The notes under the pieces were generated by a model that was given only the letters and a program-made list of their open reading frames with translations, did not search any database and was not told where the DNA came from. A DNA stretch of 64,000 bases from Prochlorococcus marinus str. MIT 9107. GTDB lineage: Bacteria > Cyanobacteriota > Cyanobacteriia > PCC-6307 > Cyanobiaceae. Every line of letters starts with the position of its first letter. The stretch's first letter is position 1. The position numbers were made by a program, and so were the translations under genes. Shown here one piece after another: positions 1-7,903 of this stretch. Location: positions 1 to 64,000 of the forward strand of contig NZ_JNAI01000001.1 in assembly GCF_000759855.1 (NCBI RefSeq). The letters are read 5' to 3'.

Positions 1-2
1 AA

Positions 3-389
3 TTACTTTCCTATATCTGAACCCACACCTTTGTTATTGAGTTCCTTTTGATATGCCTCTTTGCTTGAGAGTATGAAATCTTTAATCGAGAATTTATTAA
101 ATAATGACTTTCCTATATCTGAACCCACACCTTTGTTATTGAGTTCCTTTTGATATGCCTCTTTGCTTGAGAGTATGAAATCTTTAATCGAGAATTTATT
201 AAATAATGATTTTCCTATATCTGAACCCACACCTTTGTTATTGAGTTCCTTTTCATATGCCTCTTTGCTTGAGAGTATGATATCTTGAATCGAGAATTTA
301 TTTAACAATGACATTCTTAGTTTGTGAAAATTGCTTTGGAGAGGCTCACTTAAGTTCTCAATTCTTTTATAACGCATAGCAATTTGCAC
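3..389 (-). CDS. Tandem-repeat protein of unknown function, 128 aa
   Basis: I do not recognise a function. After a short N-terminal part (about residues 1-28) the protein is three successive copies of a 34-residue unit. The unit has a core of NKFSIKDFILSSKEAYQKEL followed by NNKGVGSDIGKS. The last copy ends at Lys128, where the expected Ser codon of the repeat is replaced by a TAA stop at 3-5, so the gene is complete inside the window. No signal peptide or membrane segment is visible. The unit is charged and probably helical with a Gly-rich turn. The two copies nearest the stop are identical at DNA level, so the array expanded recently. It lies in the accessory left end of the window, with a small unknown ORF upstream on the same strand. 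That it is a real protein is supported by repeat units in phase with codons (102 bp = 34 codons). Confidence 0.6.
   Translation of the reverse strand: MQIAMRYKRIENLSEPLQSNFHKLRMSLLNKFSIQDIILSSKEAYEKELNNKGVGSDIGKSLFNKFSIKDFILSSKEAYQKELNNKGVGSDIGKSLFNKFSIKDFILSSKEAYQKELNNKGVGSDIGK
5..310. repeat. Three direct repeats of 102 bp
   Basis: Units run about 5-106, 107-208 and 209-310. The first two appear identical over 102 bp. The third differs at several positions, for example ttttga versus ttttca, and tctttaatc versus tcttgaatc. The period is an exact multiple of three and the array lies wholly inside the ORF at 3-389, so copy number can change without frameshifting. The array may continue beyond the left edge as DNA, but the reading frame stops at position 3. 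Confidence 0.9.
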
Positions 390-438
390 TTCAACTGTGT
401 GAGATCTTTTTTGAAAATCTACATATCGAACTTTTCAA

Positions 439-687
439 TTATCTTGATTTGGTTCTCTTCCAAAACTCTTTTAATGATGATTGCATTTGCCCTGTATTTT
501 CTTTTGGATCAAACTTGTCATATCCTTTCAATTTTTTCCATCTGGTGTAGAGATAACCAAGATAGATACTCTGCATAAATGATTTTGGTCCATTTTTGAG
601 AAACTTACTAGCAAACTTGGATTGGTTAAACTCCAAACTCCCTAATATTTCTTGCTTCCAATTTGTATCGTCAAAATCTTTTGTCAT
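439..687 (-). CDS. Small hypothetical protein, 82 aa
   Basis: This is a basic, soluble-looking protein rich in Lys, Phe and Trp, with no signal peptide. I recognise no domain. Support for the start: an AGGAGG Shine-Dalgarno sequence sits about 13 nt upstream of the ATG (reverse complement of 701-706), which is unusual in this genome, where most starts lack one. The ATG overlaps the TAA of a short open frame upstream as TAATG, the arrangement of translationally coupled genes. It lies 49 nt from the repeat-protein start on the same strand, so the two may be co-transcribed. The function is unknown and the gene could be strain-specific. Confidence 0.45.
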   Translation of the reverse strand: MTKDFDDTNWKQEILGSLEFNQSKFASKFLKNGPKSFMQSIYLGYLYTRWKKLKGYDKFDPKENTGQMQSSLKEFWKRTKSR

Positions 688-755
688 TATTGTTGTTGAT
701 CCTCCTGTATTTTCTTCAATCTATTGTATTCCTGATTCAAGGTTTCCTCAACTAT

Positions 756-1200
756 TCATTAGGGGAACACTTTAGAGGTGCCAGTTAATATCATTTACCT
801 CCCGAAATTCCTGACGAAAAAGTTAATCAAGAGCAAAAATAAGCACTAAAAATAACCTTTATGTGCGGTTAGTGGGCGGTTAGTTGTTAATTATTATCGC
901 TGAAACTGCAGATAAAGTCTTGTTTTTTAGTATTAATACCCCAATTCGAATCTGGGTGCAACCTTTATTATTTGGGTTAAAAGATTCGCTGTAACCCCTT
1001 CCAAAAACTTGAGTTTAGAATATCTATTATTAAATTTCAAAGCGTTTTTAGCGGTAGGTGAGTGATAGGTTAATCGAACTTTTTCCCTTTTTTAATATTA
1101 TCCCATAAGTTCACCTAACACCTCTCATATGAGAAAAAGTATTTCTGAAGAGAATTCAAATTTCTTTGAAGAAAATTATCTATTTTTAATCATTGTGAGA
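756..1200. other. Gene-poor accessory spacer
   Basis: No reading frame of convincing length or coding character is seen on either strand. Visible structure includes two close copies of GCGGTTAGT near 865-883 and a related gcggtaggtgagtgataggt near 1051-1070. There is also a T-arm-like motif at 938-964 and a 12-bp perfect palindrome TCTCATATGAGA at 1123-1134. The content resembles decayed DNA next to an integration site, but this is inference. Confidence 0.5.
938..964 (+). other. tRNA T-arm/acceptor-like fragment
   Basis: The segment CCCAATTCGAATCTGGG reads like a tRNA T-arm. The loop is TTCGAAT and the stem is CCCAA/CTGGG with four of five pairs. It is followed by a possible 7-nt acceptor 3' half, TGCAACC. 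No D-arm, anticodon arm or 5' acceptor half precedes it. Partial tRNA 3' ends are typical att-site remnants of island integration in Prochlorococcus, but the match here is short and one stem pair is broken, so chance remains possible. Confidence 0.25.
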
Positions 1201-1201
1201 G

Positions 1202-1223
1202 CAACTGTCACATGTGACAGTTG
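1202..1223. promoter_or_regulatory. 22-bp perfect palindrome, likely operator
   Basis: The half-site CAACTGTCACA is followed immediately by its exact inverse TGTGACAGTTG, giving a 22-bp palindrome with no spacer. Its right edge overlaps a consensus -35 box TTGACA at 1221-1226. The core ACATGTG recurs once at 1274-1280, also inside a TTGACA-led segment. It resembles the symmetrical sites of dimeric helix-turn-helix repressors or CRP/FNR-type regulators. It does not fit the NtcA consensus GTA-N8-TAC. The regulator is unknown and no regulator gene is adjacent. Confidence 0.55.
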
Positions 1224-1250
1224 ACAAAGAATAATATTGAAACTTTAAAT
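1221..1250 (+). promoter_or_regulatory. Candidate promoter for the gene at 1315
   Basis: A perfect -35 TTGACA at 1221-1226 is followed after 18 nt by TTAAAT (1245-1250), a 4/6 match to TATAAT. Transcription would start near 1257, leaving a leader of about 58 nt. A second TTGACA at 1271-1276 has a poorer -10. The overlap with the palindrome suggests repression by occlusion. Confidence 0.4.
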
Positions 1251-1314
1251 TTTAAATAAATAATTTAATGTTGACATGTGTGAGTGAGTTGCTGAAAATA
1301 TCTTAATTTTTAAA

Positions 1315-1758
1315 ATGAAAACATTTATCGCAATTCTTATATTTGGTTCATCTCTTCCAGTAAATGCTTATGAGAGCATTGGAGATCGCAGTAATCGTGA
1401 AGCATATGAGTCACAAAAAGGATACGCATACGAAAACAAGTGTTTCCGTTATGAGTACAGGGAACAATATATTCCAGGCAATTCAATGTCGCCTGGTTAT
1501 GTCAAATCTTATAACGAGAAAGTTTCTATCCCATGCAATAATCATCGAAAAGTATTTAATTATTATCATCACAAACCTGAACCCCAAACTTCATATGTAA
1601 AATATAAACCTGCTCCAAAATGCACTACTAGTAAAACTTTAGGTGGATTGATTGGAGGTGGACTTGCAGCATCTTTATCAAAACGAGATGCATATGGTTG
1701 GACTATTCCTTTAGGGGCAGTTTTAGGCGCAGGGATAGGAAATGCTGAATGTAAATAA
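1315..1758 (+). CDS. Secreted/outer-envelope glycine-zipper protein, 147 aa
   Basis: The N-terminus is a classical signal peptide: MKTF, a hydrophobic stretch, then cleavage after VNA near residue 18. The middle region is rich in Tyr, Glu, Asn and Lys, with Cys residues at about 43, 74 and 103. The C-terminal 40 residues form a glycine zipper (GGLIGGGLAASLSKRDAYGW, then IPLGAVLGAGIGNAECK). This pattern is found in outer-membrane lipoproteins and surface antigens of the 17 kDa type. There is no lipobox Cys directly after the signal, so lipidation is unlikely. The role is probably structural or surface-associated, which is inferred from the motif only. The gene stands alone, with a dedicated promoter and a strong palindrome upstream, and no same-strand neighbour for 2.6 kb. 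Confidence 0.75.
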   Translation: MKTFIAILIFGSSLPVNAYESIGDRSNREAYESQKGYAYENKCFRYEYREQYIPGNSMSPGYVKSYNEKVSIPCNNHRKVFNYYHHKPEPQTSYVKYKPAPKCTTSKTLGGLIGGGLAASLSKRDAYGWTIPLGAVLGAGIGNAECK

Positions 1759-2311
1759 ATTTATTGAAAGTGCTGGTACTAATCGTTTTATTCTTTTTTC
1801 ATAAAATCCACTAATGAAATCCTGCAAGTTTTTACTTGATCTTTTATAAAGAGATGATGTTATTACAAATCCTTAGATAACAAAAAATATATCAACTCCA
1901 AGGTATCCCTTGGGAAATATTTCTTTGTTGAAGTGATTGATAATAACAGCTCCTACTAAAATGCTCTTAAACCATCAATCTCTAAAAGGTAACGAGTATT
2001 TTCTAATGGAATATTTTTGGAGAAAAGATTAGTCACTCAAAAATAAATATTATTAAACTATTTTACTTTTACATACTGTTTTGTTTTTTCAATATTTTGA
2101 GGTTCTGAAAAATAAAATATGAGGAAATTTGTTTGCCCACTTCAAGTCTTATGCACTCATTATCTAAAAAGTTACAATCACTTATTTATATGTAGAAAAA
2201 TAACCTTTCTTAATTGTAGATAAATATTAACTTGATATATTCATGTATAAAAAACATTAAATGAATTTATTTATTATCACCAGATTATTTTCTATATATT
2301 GCTGAACTATT
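1759..2311. other. Intergenic stretch without a supported gene
   Basis: Only very short ORFs are present, for example a 23-codon frame at 1961-2032 and a 34-codon frame starting near 2118, both without a ribosome binding site. A 6-bp inverted repeat CCAAGG/CCTTGG with a 4-nt loop lies at 1898-1913 but lacks a T-run, so it is not a clear terminator. I see nothing else. Confidence 0.5.
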
Positions 2312-2479
2312 TTAGTAATCATTATCTGCGACACACATTCCTAGACATCTAACACCATTTGATGATGTCCTTTTACAATGATTACACAAAATCGTATCTT
2401 TCTTTAGAGGAACATTAATTTTTGAACTATTTTGAACCTTTAAACTTATAAACCCTTTTCTTGAATCAAATAGAGCCAT
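2312..2479 (-). CDS. Small four-cysteine protein, 55 aa
   Basis: Taking the ATG at 2479 gives a 55-residue protein that starts MALFDSRKG. An upstream in-frame Met at 2524 would lie deep inside the preceding gene and is less likely. The C-terminal half carries CNHCKR, then a spacer, then CLGMC and an acidic end. This CxxC...CxxxC arrangement suggests a small metal-binding (zinc) knuckle. I recall similar short proteins in Prochlorococcus but know of no assigned function. The start overlaps the end of the upstream 214-aa gene by 14 nt in a different frame, suggesting coupled translation. Confidence 0.6.
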   Translation of the reverse strand: MALFDSRKGFISLKVQNSSKINVPLKKDTILCNHCKRTSSNGVRCLGMCVADNDY

Positions 2480-3110
2480 TCTTGGAGTCATCACTTGAGT
2501 CAATACTAACAACAAGTGAAGCATTTGTGTTGGAAGAGGGTATGTCCATGATTTTTACAGTTTCTTTAGGCTCATCAATAATTTGATTTTCTTCAGCACT
2601 CTCATCAACTGCGCATGCTTCAAGAGCCTCTCTAAGTAGTGAATCAAAAGTAGCACCTGGCAATCTATGTCTAGCAACCTCAAGAAAAGTTCTAGGTAAA
2701 GATTCAGAAGCAGCATCTCTCAAAGCAGGATTATTCTTTCTATGTTCTTGTTCTTCTTCTATGGATTTAATAAATCTAAGTGTGACATCTCTTTTAGTAG
2801 AAGCTTTTATCAGCGTATCGTTTTCAGGGTTAATAACGTTAGGCTCATTCTCAAGATCACTCAGCCTTTTTTCCAAACTATTTAAAACCTCATTAGCTTC
2901 TTTACTAATATGAGCTAATTGACCATCGGACAAATTAGGCAAATCAGCAACAAACACCTTCCCATGATCCCTCAGTGTCAAAAAAGTAGGTCTTGGACCC
3001 TGAGCTTGTCTTCCACTAAATTCAGAATTATTACCTATAGGTCTTTTGGGAGGTGTAGGACCAGCTGAACTACGTCTACGTGTAATTCTTTGATTATTTG
3101 CAAAAGGCAT
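2466..3110 (-). CDS. Conserved hypothetical protein, 214 aa
   Basis: No known domain is recognised. Residues 1-45 are basic, Pro/Arg/Gly-rich and probably disordered (MPFANNQRITRRRSSAGPTP). Residues 55-120 contain a helical, coiled-coil-like segment around LSDGQLAHISKEANEVLNSL. Residues 135-175 include a second helical part (LPRTFLEVARHRLPGATFDS). The last 30 residues are Ser/Asp-rich and acidic. There is no signal peptide or membrane segment. A basic disordered head with an acidic tail suggests a nucleic-acid- or partner-binding protein, but that is inference. It appears to be the first gene of a pair with the small Cys-rich gene downstream. Confidence 0.7.
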   Translation of the reverse strand: MPFANNQRITRRRSSAGPTPPKRPIGNNSEFSGRQAQGPRPTFLTLRDHGKVFVADLPNLSDGQLAHISKEANEVLNSLEKRLSDLENEPNVINPENDTLIKASTKRDVTLRFIKSIEEEQEHRKNNPALRDAASESLPRTFLEVARHRLPGATFDSLLREALEACAVDESAEENQIIDEPKETVKIMDIPSSNTNASLVVSIDSSDDSKNGSI

Positions 3111-3243
3111 TGAATTAAAGGTTAAATCTTAATACTTAAACTTCCGATATAATTCGGTGCTAATTTTATTATATTACACCTAACTTTTTCATTTGTGTAT
3201 AAAAAAAAATTTTTAAATTCATTTTAGAAATAAGATAAAAAAT

Positions 3244-4287
3244 TTAAGTTAAAATTTCAGGCAAAAATTTACTAACTTTTGAATCTTTTTTTCGTACTAT
3301 CTGTCCAATCTCCCAACTATCGATTTGATGATCTTTACAAATATTTAATATTGAATCTTTAAATTGTTTATCAATAATTAAACAAAATCCGACTCCAAGA
3401 TTAAAAGTATTCCAGAAATCTTTTTCAGGAATCATCCCTTTTTCTTTTAAAAATTTAAATAAAGTAGGAATTTCCCAAGATTTAGTATCGATATAGGGAA
3501 TAAAATGAGAGGGTATGCATCTTGGTAGATTCTCTGGAATGCCTCCACCAGTAATGTGAGACATAGCTTTAATTTCTATATTTTCATTTAACATTTGATT
3601 AATAACATTATTGTAGATTTTTGTAGGTTTTAATAACTCATCATAAAAATTTAAGTGAGAAACTTTTTCGAATTCTTTATCTATTTGATTATTATTTTGA
3701 ATAATTTTTCTTACTAAACTAAAGCCGTTACTATGGATTCCATTACTTTTTAAAGCAATTATTAAGTCATCTTCTGATACTTTTTTACCATTAATAAGCT
3801 TGTCCTCATCAACTATTCCTACACAAAATCCAGCTAAATCATATTTATTCTTTGAATAAAATCCAGGCATTTCAGCAGTTTCCCCACCTAGTAATGAACA
3901 TTTATTTTTTACACAGGCATATGAAATGCCTTGAACAACCTGCAATAATTTTTTCTTATCAAGCTTGCCAGTAGCAATATAATCAAGAAAAAATAAAGGT
4001 CTTGCGCCGCTAGTAATAATATCGTTCATGCACATCGCAACCAAATCAATCCCAACCTCAAAGTGAAAATTTTCACTTTGGGCTAATTCTAATTTCGTTC
4101 CAACGCCATCGGTTCCTGAAACTAGAACTGGTTTTTTAAAACTATCTATAGGAATTCTAAATAAACCTCCAAACCCACCAATACCTTCAATCACATTAGA
4201 TGTATGCGTTCCTTCAACTGCCTGTTTAATTTCGGAAACAAATTCTCGACCAGCTTCTATATCAACGCCTGATGTTTTGTAATCCAT
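3244..4287 (-). CDS. purM: Phosphoribosylformylglycinamidine cyclo-ligase (AIR synthetase)
   Basis: This is the fifth step of de novo purine synthesis: ATP-dependent closure of FGAM to aminoimidazole ribotide in the cytosol. The 347-aa length is normal for PurM. The N-terminal MDYKTSGVDIEAGREFV, the GFGGLF segment near residues 38-43 and the SGTDGVGTKL nucleotide/metal-binding segment near 58-67 are diagnostic. So is the C-terminal HITGGGIPENLPR motif near 244-256. It is transcribed divergently from panC-cmk with a 98-nt shared promoter region, and is not in an operon with other pur genes here. Confidence 0.97.
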   Translation of the reverse strand: MDYKTSGVDIEAGREFVSEIKQAVEGTHTSNVIEGIGGFGGLFRIPIDSFKKPVLVSGTDGVGTKLELAQSENFHFEVGIDLVAMCMNDIITSGARPLFFLDYIATGKLDKKKLLQVVQGISYACVKNKCSLLGGETAEMPGFYSKNKYDLAGFCVGIVDEDKLINGKKVSEDDLIIALKSNGIHSNGFSLVRKIIQNNNQIDKEFEKVSHLNFYDELLKPTKIYNNVINQMLNENIEIKAMSHITGGGIPENLPRCIPSHFIPYIDTKSWEIPTLFKFLKEKGMIPEKDFWNTFNLGVGFCLIIDKQFKDSILNICKDHQIDSWEIGQIVRKKDSKVSKFLPEILT

Positions 4288-4385
4288 AAAATAAAAATGA
4301 TAGACTCTCTCTATATAGATATTCCTACTAAGATTGCTTTTGTCCAGTAATTATTTATCAAATAGATTTATTTTAAAAAAACAAA

Positions 4386-5918
4386 GTGAAGAAAGTAATT
4401 ATAAGGAAAACAGAAGAAATAAAAAATTGGAGAAAAAATATAAATAGTGATATTAATTTCATTCCAACAATGGGTAATCTTCATAATGGACATACAAAAC
4501 TAATATCAACAGCTAAAAATGAAAATTCCAATGTTAATTTAGTAAGTATTTTTGTTAATCCACTTCAATTTGATGACAAGTCAGATTTAGAGAATTACCC
4601 TAAAACAATTGATAATGATATTAATATCACTTTTGCAAATGGTGCAGATGCCATCTTCATCCCCAGTACTGAAGATATGTATCCGCCAAATAATAGAAAT
4701 ATTACATTCCTGAAAGCTTCTGCAGAATTATCTTCTCAATTATGTGGATTAAATCGAATTGGACATTTTGATGGAGTTTGCACTGTAGTTTATAGATTAA
4801 TTAATCTCATCAAGCCAAAAAATCTTTATTTAGGAGAAAAAGATTGGCAACAACTCTTAATTTTAAAAAATCTTGTCCTAACAAAGAAATTAAATGTTAC
4901 TATCAAATCTATTCCTACACAAAGAGATTTTGATGGAATTCCTTTAAGTTCTCGTAATTTACATTTATCAAAAAACGAAAGAAAATTAATTAGATTTTTT
5001 TCAAAAGAATTATTATTAGCAAAAAAAACTTTTCAAGAAGAAAAAAAGATCAGTGTAAAAGAAATAATTAAAAAGCTGTCAGCAAAAAAAATTTCAATCG
5101 AATATTTAGAACATTTACACCCTCATACCCTCCAAAAAGCAAGAATTGAGGATAATATTTCTTTACTGGCTGGTGCGATAAGATGTGGAGAGACAAGATT
5201 AATTGATCACGTTTTTCTAATGAAAAGAAGACCGATTATTGCAATTGATGGCCCTGCAGGTTCAGGTAAAAGTACCGTAACAAAGTTAATAGCCAAGAAA
5301 CTTCAACTTTTATATTTAGATACTGGTGCAATGTATAGGGCATTGAGTTGGCTCTTAATAAAAGAAAATATTGATTATAAAAAAGAAAAAAAATTACAAA
5401 ATGTTCTTAAAAATATTTCTATTGTGTTCAAGTCAAATGAAAATTCACACCAGGATGTTTTTATTAATAACTACTGTGTTACTGAAGAAATTAGGTCGCA
5501 AGAGATAAGTTCCATCGTTTCTAAAATTTCCTCAATTAAAGAAGTAAGAAAATTCTTAGTAGAAGAACAAAGAAAAATTGGGGAAACAGGCGGACTTGTT
5601 GCTGAGGGCAGAGATATAGGAACTACTGTTTTTCCTCATGCAGAACTTAAAATATTTTTAACTGCAAGCATCGATGAAAGAGCAAAAAGAAGAAGATCTG
5701 ACAAAAAAAATAAAGACTCACAAGAAATAGATCTTCATATATTAAAGGAACTTATAAAGAAAAGAGATTTTGAAGACTCTAATAGGGAAATTTCACCTTT
5801 ATTAAAAGCGAATGACGCAATAGAAATCGTTACGGATGAATATTCAATTCATGAGGTAGTAGATAAAATTATTGATCTTTATAATGACAAGATTCCTAAA
5901 GAGATTCAGATCCAATAA
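4386..5918 (+). CDS. panC-cmk: Bifunctional pantothenate synthetase / cytidylate kinase
   Basis: Two enzymes are fused, an arrangement characteristic of cyanobacteria. Residues 1 to about 278 are PanC, joining pantoate and beta-alanine with ATP. The HxGH motif lies in TMGNLHNGHTKL (His33 and His36), and the KMSKS-like loop is GIPLSSRNLHLS near 188-199. Residues from Met279 onward are CMP kinase (CMP/dCMP to CDP/dCDP) with P-loop GPAGSGKS at 289-296. Further Cmk motifs are LDTGAMYRA and VAEGRDIGT. Translation starts with GTG at 4386; no better ATG precedes it. Coenzyme A supply and pyrimidine nucleotide supply are thereby encoded by one transcript, divergent from purM. Confidence 0.96.
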   Translation: MKKVIIRKTEEIKNWRKNINSDINFIPTMGNLHNGHTKLISTAKNENSNVNLVSIFVNPLQFDDKSDLENYPKTIDNDINITFANGADAIFIPSTEDMYPPNNRNITFLKASAELSSQLCGLNRIGHFDGVCTVVYRLINLIKPKNLYLGEKDWQQLLILKNLVLTKKLNVTIKSIPTQRDFDGIPLSSRNLHLSKNERKLIRFFSKELLLAKKTFQEEKKISVKEIIKKLSAKKISIEYLEHLHPHTLQKARIEDNISLLAGAIRCGETRLIDHVFLMKRRPIIAIDGPAGSGKSTVTKLIAKKLQLLYLDTGAMYRALSWLLIKENIDYKKEKKLQNVLKNISIVFKSNENSHQDVFINNYCVTEEIRSQEISSIVSKISSIKEVRKFLVEEQRKIGETGGLVAEGRDIGTTVFPHAELKIFLTASIDERAKRRRSDKKNKDSQEIDLHILKELIKKRDFEDSNREISPLLKANDAIEIVTDEYSIHEVVDKIIDLYNDKIPKEIQIQ

Positions 5919-5920
5919 AT

Positions 5921-6394
5921 TCAAGAAATACTTGCCAAGAAGCCACTTACAGAGTCTTCTAAAATATCAAGAACATAATCAAAGCCCTCATCACCTCCAA
6001 AATATGGGTCTGGAACTTCTTGCTCATTAAAAACTGATCTGAAATTTTGTATTTTATTAATTGATGAAAAATCAGTTGAAGTTGTTCTATTTTTAAGATC
6101 TTGAATATTTCTAAAATTTGAGTCGTCCATCGCAAGAATATAGTTAAATTGGTCAAAATCTTTACTAGTAATTTGACGAGCCCTGCTCAAGATATTTAGA
6201 TCTCTTCTTGATGCTGCAATTCTCATTCTCGAATCAGCTTTTTTTCCAATATGCCAACTCCCAGTTCCAGCAGAATCTACAATAAAGCCATCAGTTAATC
6301 CATTCTTTTCAATGAGACTTATAAAAATAGCTTCTGCAGCAGGAGACCTGCAAATATTTCCCAAACATACAAAAAGTACAGAAATTTTTTTCAT
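5921..6394 (-). CDS. Low-molecular-weight protein-tyrosine phosphatase family protein
   Basis: A cytosolic phosphatase of the LMW-PTP/arsenate-reductase fold, 157 aa. The catalytic P-loop is C10-LGNIC-R16-S17, and the general acid is Asp129 in VPDPYFGG, so both key residues are present. A conserved SAGTGSWHIG segment at 41-50 supports the family. The substrate is unknown; in bacteria such enzymes dephosphorylate tyrosine kinases or other phosphoproteins. It lies 31 nt downstream of pebB on the same strand and could be read through from the bilin operon. It is convergent with panC-cmk, 2 nt apart. Confidence 0.9.
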   Translation of the reverse strand: MKKISVLFVCLGNICRSPAAEAIFISLIEKNGLTDGFIVDSAGTGSWHIGKKADSRMRIAASRRDLNILSRARQITSKDFDQFNYILAMDDSNFRNIQDLKNRTTSTDFSSINKIQNFRSVFNEQEVPDPYFGGDEGFDYVLDILEDSVSGFLASIS

Positions 6395-6425
6395 ATTATT
6401 TCAAATTTAGTTAACTATAAGACTT

Positions 6426-7187
6426 TTAAGTAGTAAATAAAACTTCTTTAATTAAAGATTCAGTAAATTCCTTGCCAAACAAACTCGATAACATTGGCCT
6501 TGCTGGATCGTTATCTCTTCTATATTTCAAGTAATTTTTTTGACCATTTATTAATTCTTTTTGCAGTTCCGTATTAGCTTCCTTACTTTCAAAAAGAATT
6601 TCCAAATACAAAGTTAGATATTCCTTAAATGATTTATACAGCTGATTAGCAATTAAAGAATCACTCCTTTCATCTTTTGGCAATTTTGACCAGATTACTC
6701 CTGGAGAAAAGAATCTCGCTACATCTGAAGACATTTTTTCAGCTAATGGGAGTGATGAATGACAATGAGTTTTGAGTTTTATAAGTTTTTCTAATAAATC
6801 ATTATTATATTGATTTTGTATTTTTAATGAAGGCTGGAAATCTAATACTAATAAATGACTATTAGGTAAGGAAACAAAATCTACTCCAAAAAATGGTACG
6901 TTATACATAGTATTTGGAATAATTAAAAAATTTAAAACAGAATAATTTGGACTGTTAATACAAACTGCTCTTGCAAATTGAATTCTTTTTTTATGCTTTA
7001 CACCCCAAGTAGAAAGATTCACATTTTTTTTTGATTTTTTTGAACCATAATTTGAATCTTTATAAGAATATTCGGAGGGTATTATTTTTTCTAAACAATT
7101 ATATTTACTTAAATTATTAATTAAATATTTTAGAAAATTATGCCATCTCCAATCTGGTCTATAAAAAATAGTATCTTGGATTAACAT
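6426..7187 (-). CDS. pebB: Phycoerythrobilin:ferredoxin oxidoreductase
   Basis: A ferredoxin-dependent bilin reductase that converts 15,16-dihydrobiliverdin to phycoerythrobilin. The 253-aa length is near that of PebB. The ferredoxin-dependent bilin reductase pattern is visible: [18 protein letters not shown] near 102-119, FFSPGVIW near 159-166, and a C-terminal [14 protein letters not shown] segment near 225-238. The ATG at 7187 directly abuts the TGA of pebA (TGAATG), so the two are translationally coupled, which fits substrate hand-over between PebA and PebB. In Prochlorococcus, which has no phycobilisomes, the product is thought to serve residual phycoerythrin or a signalling role. Confidence 0.93.
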   Translation of the reverse strand: MLIQDTIFYRPDWRWHNFLKYLINNLSKYNCLEKIIPSEYSYKDSNYGSKKSKKNVNLSTWGVKHKKRIQFARAVCINSPNYSVLNFLIIPNTMYNVPFFGVDFVSLPNSHLLVLDFQPSLKIQNQYNNDLLEKLIKLKTHCHSSLPLAEKMSSDVARFFSPGVIWSKLPKDERSDSLIANQLYKSFKEYLTLYLEILFESKEANTELQKELINGQKNYLKYRRDNDPARPMLSSLFGKEFTESLIKEVLFTT

Positions 7188-7898
7188 TCAATGAATAATT
7201 TCATTATTTAGTGTAAAAAGAAATTTATTAATAAATTGTTTTGTCCATTTGTCACCAAAAAAAGATTTAAACAATTTATCCGCAGGGTCTTTTTCAAAAC
7301 TGTACTTATCGTATTTAATTTGATTAATCTTTATTTGTTCAGTATTTAAAAATTGATTAACAGGATTCAATTTATAGATATTCAAATAATTATTTACAAA
7401 TGAATGGAATATATTATTTAAATCTCTATCAAGGTTTAATTTATTTCCTCTACATATAATCACCCATGGGGAGAAATACTTTTTTGCATCATAGATATTC
7501 TTCATTTTATTATTATCAAATGCAGAATATTTTTTCTTAATAATACCTAAACTTGAACAATATTTTTCAAGATACTTGCATTCTTGAATTAAAGGTTGAT
7601 AATCAAGGATTGCTAATAACTTTTGAGAAGCTCCAAACCATAAAATATCCGCTCCTAGAATAGGCACTTCACTATCAAAATTTGGATATGCAACTGTATT
7701 AAACACTTGCAGTTTTTTGCCACCGTCTAATCTAGTTATTCGCCATTTTCTATATTCGGGAGATGAAAAAAGCCAATTCTTAATAATATATTTTGAGTCT
7801 TCATTCTGATGTTCTTTGAATTCGCTAGATATTTGCACTTCATGACCATTTAATTCATCAATATTGGTTTTAAGGAAATCAACTAATGAATCAAACAT
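7188..7898 (-). CDS. pebA: 15,16-dihydrobiliverdin:ferredoxin oxidoreductase
   Basis: The first reductase of the phycoerythrobilin branch; it reduces biliverdin IXalpha at the 15,16 double bond with ferredoxin electrons. The 236-aa length is typical. Features include [20 protein letters not shown] near residues 49-68, [20 protein letters not shown] near 78-97, FSPWVI near 145-150, and the C-terminal [13 protein letters not shown] near 210-222. It is 5 nt downstream of ho1 and immediately upstream of pebB, giving the full heme to phycoerythrobilin pathway in one operon. Confidence 0.93.
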   Translation of the reverse strand: MFDSLVDFLKTNIDELNGHEVQISSEFKEHQNEDSKYIIKNWLFSSPEYRKWRITRLDGGKKLQVFNTVAYPNFDSEVPILGADILWFGASQKLLAILDYQPLIQECKYLEKYCSSLGIIKKKYSAFDNNKMKNIYDAKKYFSPWVIICRGNKLNLDRDLNNIFHSFVNNYLNIYKLNPVNQFLNTEQIKINQIKYDKYSFEKDPADKLFKSFFGDKWTKQFINKFLFTLNNEIIH

Positions 7899-7903
7899 AA
7901 ATA

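Noticed and set aside
384-578. 64-aa plus-strand ORF near the left edge
   Set aside because: It overlaps the 82-aa minus-strand ORF, which has a strong Shine-Dalgarno. This frame lacks one and shows no recognisable pattern.
1898-1913. CCAAGG-TATC-CCTTGG hairpin as a terminator of the 147-aa gene
   Set aside because: The stem is only 6 bp, there is no following T-run, and it lies 140 nt after the stop codon.
1961-2032. 23-codon plus-strand ORF (MLLNHQSLKG...)
   Set aside because: It has no ribosome binding site or promoter and is too short to separate from chance in A/T-rich DNA.
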